A stretch of 5,539 nt of DNA from an uncultured Phycisphaerae bacterium (GTDB taxonomy: Bacteria > Planctomycetota > Phycisphaerae > Phycisphaerales > SM1A02), in the NCBI GenBank assembly GCA_937899935.1, contig CALCOW010000167.1:1-5539 (forward strand). The letters run 5' to 3'. The position numbers and the translations under genes were made by a program. Below the pieces are notes generated by a model, which did not search any database, had not been told where the DNA came from, and was given only the letters and a program-made list of their open reading frames with translations. Of the stretch, positions 4,446 through 5,539 are shown one piece after another. Position 1 is the stretch's first letter; each line of letters begins with the position of its first letter.

Positions 4446-5539
4446 CACTCTCAACAAATGCAGCGACACCTGCTTATCACGGAACCGCTTGCTCAACGGC
4501 TGATGGTGTACGCTACGAAGTACAAACTGATGCCGATGTGACACTGTGTCTTATTTTCTTAGGGCCTCCCGGTGCCGGAGGTTATTCCATGACGCAGGAT
4601 GAGCCTGGCTCGTGGTCAATCGATGTCTCTCAAGGTGACATTGGCGATGACCTCACCTTTTCACTGCTTCTACAAAACCCTCTGCAGTACGTTTATCCTG
4701 ATCATCGTTTTGTGCTATCCGAGAATTGCTACGACTTTGATTGGACGGATGTCACGCCTCCACCGGCACGTGGTTTCCGTCAAGAGATTGAAGAAAATGA
4801 TGGTGCCTATTCCTGGGCTTTTGAAGCCGGTGGTGAGACTTACATCATTCCTGCAACCAATCAAGTCGAGGTTCATTACCGAATCAATAATGGCCCACTG
4901 TTGACCGCCATACTTGGTGAAGATGAACCTGGTAAGTGGAATACAATGATTCCAGGTGCAAAGACGGGAGATCAAATCGAGTACTACTACGCTCAGATGA
5001 TTGGCGTTCAGCCGATGGACACCACGCGGTTCACACGAACACTAGGTGAGGCAGAACCGGCGGCTCCTGACTATCCCATAACAACCATCACGACGGGCCG
5101 TTTCCGCGATCGGCATCCGAATGAATGGCGCTTTGATAACTATGTTGATCTCTATAGCATTGCCCGCACTTATGAAGTGAAAGTAGTCGATTATGGAAAC
5201 AAGATAGAGGTGACGACCACAGTTGATCCAGAGGTAGGAGTCAGCGGGGTTGACTTTAAGTACTTTGTTCAAAGTGGACCATATGATGAAATGTGTGATC
5301 GTCCACTCACGAATGTTAATCTCAACATGGATCGTAAGGGGCACATCTTTACGAAGACAGTTGAAGACTTAAGTCCTGGCGCCATTATTGAGTGGGATTA
5401 CACTTTTTTAGGGTTGCCTGCTGATAGTCCAGTCGCGCAGTATTACAGTGAGTTCTTTTACTATCACGTAGGCCAAGGTCGATTCGGTAAATACAGTAAT
5501 CCGCGCGCCTATGCAGCTGGTGCGGCTTCTATTCCAGAG
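4379..5539 (+). CDS. Secreted protein with repeated CBM56-like beta-glucan-binding units, incomplete at right edge
   Basis: A frame of 387 codons stays open from ATG 4379 to the last base, so the C-terminus is missing. An in-frame TGA at 4370-4372 rules out an earlier start in this frame. AAGGA at 4364-4368 can serve as ribosome binding site. Residues 1-29 look like a signal peptide (hydrophobic about 14-24, cut near NAA 27-29), though without Lys or Arg. Residues about 45-116 and 154-224 are repeated units sharing DEPGxW, a GD ten residues on, an aromatic at +15 and RF near +31. The second resembles CBM56 beta-1,3-glucan-binding modules (VHYRINNG, then GDQIEYYYA). Residues 240-384 form another domain (RFRDRHPNEWRF, VDFKYF, EFFYYHVGQGRF, PRAYAAG). 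A catalytic domain, perhaps a laminarinase of another family, may follow outside the window. The gene is clear; the CBM56 link is from recall and moderate. Confidence 0.88.
   Translation, partial: MYGFSISSPWLHGAIIACAASLTLSTNAATPAYHGTACSTADGVRYEVQTDADVTLCLIFLGPPGAGGYSMTQDEPGSWSIDVSQGDIGDDLTFSLLLQNPLQYVYPDHRFVLSENCYDFDWTDVTPPPARGFRQEIEENDGAYSWAFEAGGETYIIPATNQVEVHYRINNGPLLTAILGEDEPGKWNTMIPGAKTGDQIEYYYAQMIGVQPMDTTRFTRTLGEAEPAAPDYPITTITTGRFRDRHPNEWRFDNYVDLYSIARTYEVKVVDYGNKIEVTTTVDPEVGVSGVDFKYFVQSGPYDEMCDRPLTNVNLNMDRKGHIFTKTVEDLSPGAIIEWDYTFLGLPADSPVAQYYSEFFYYHVGQGRFGKYSNPRAYAAGAASIPE

Noticed and set aside
4599..4904. 101-residue forward frame inside the third gene
   Set aside because: It lies in another frame of a longer open gene that has a signal peptide and repeated domain motifs. 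Its translation is low-quality and shows no motif.
1..5539. Mobile elements, CRISPR arrays, tRNA or rRNA genes
   Set aside because: I found no transposase or integrase motifs, no terminal repeats, no regularly spaced repeats and no tRNA- or rRNA-like segments.

Overview
The window looks like chromosomal DNA of a marine Planctomycetota bacterium, most likely of the Phycisphaerae. Three things suggest this. One secreted protein ends in a VPGPG / hydrophobic stretch / ARRRR tail, typical of the PEP-CTERM-like sorting tails of that group. A secreted enzyme ends in a planctomycete-style dockerin-like domain flanked by cysteines, although no cellulosome is expected. Base composition is balanced, with long low-density gaps between genes. 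The lineage is inferred from protein style only; there is no rRNA or other marker gene.

Layout: positions 1-60 hold a strong UUCG-capped hairpin that ends an upstream gene outside the window. Positions 60-272 are a non-coding leader with a short inverted repeat. A large gene (273-3194) encodes a secreted GH81 endo-1,3-beta-glucanase (laminarinase). Its catalytic module is interrupted by a complete CBM6 carbohydrate-binding module, and its C-terminus carries a two-loop dockerin. After a 186-base gap with a candidate promoter and a 7-bp inverted repeat comes a 229-residue secreted protein of unknown function (3381-4070) with a PEP-CTERM-like tail; a textbook intrinsic terminator follows it. About 170 non-coding bases then lead to a second same-strand intrinsic terminator (4296-4316). 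A third gene starts at 4379 and is still open at the right edge. It has a signal peptide, two repeated CBM56-like beta-sandwich units, and a further domain that may be a diverged third copy. Because it has no stop in the window it is easy to miss.

All three genes point the same way and all encode exported proteins. The outer two point to beta-1,3-glucan (laminarin, callose or curdlan-type polymers): the first by catalytic family, the third by its probable glucan-binding units. The window therefore reads as part of an extracellular laminarin-degradation locus. The terminators suggest that the genes are separate transcription units rather than one tight operon. The small middle protein may be a surface-anchored accessory, but its role is unknown.

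Nothing here is a clearly new defence or mobile system. The most interesting points are the nested GH81(CBM6) architecture, the repeated binding units of the unfinished third gene, an overlapping small ORF with a better ribosome binding site at that gene's start, and the terminator-bounded non-coding stretch before it.
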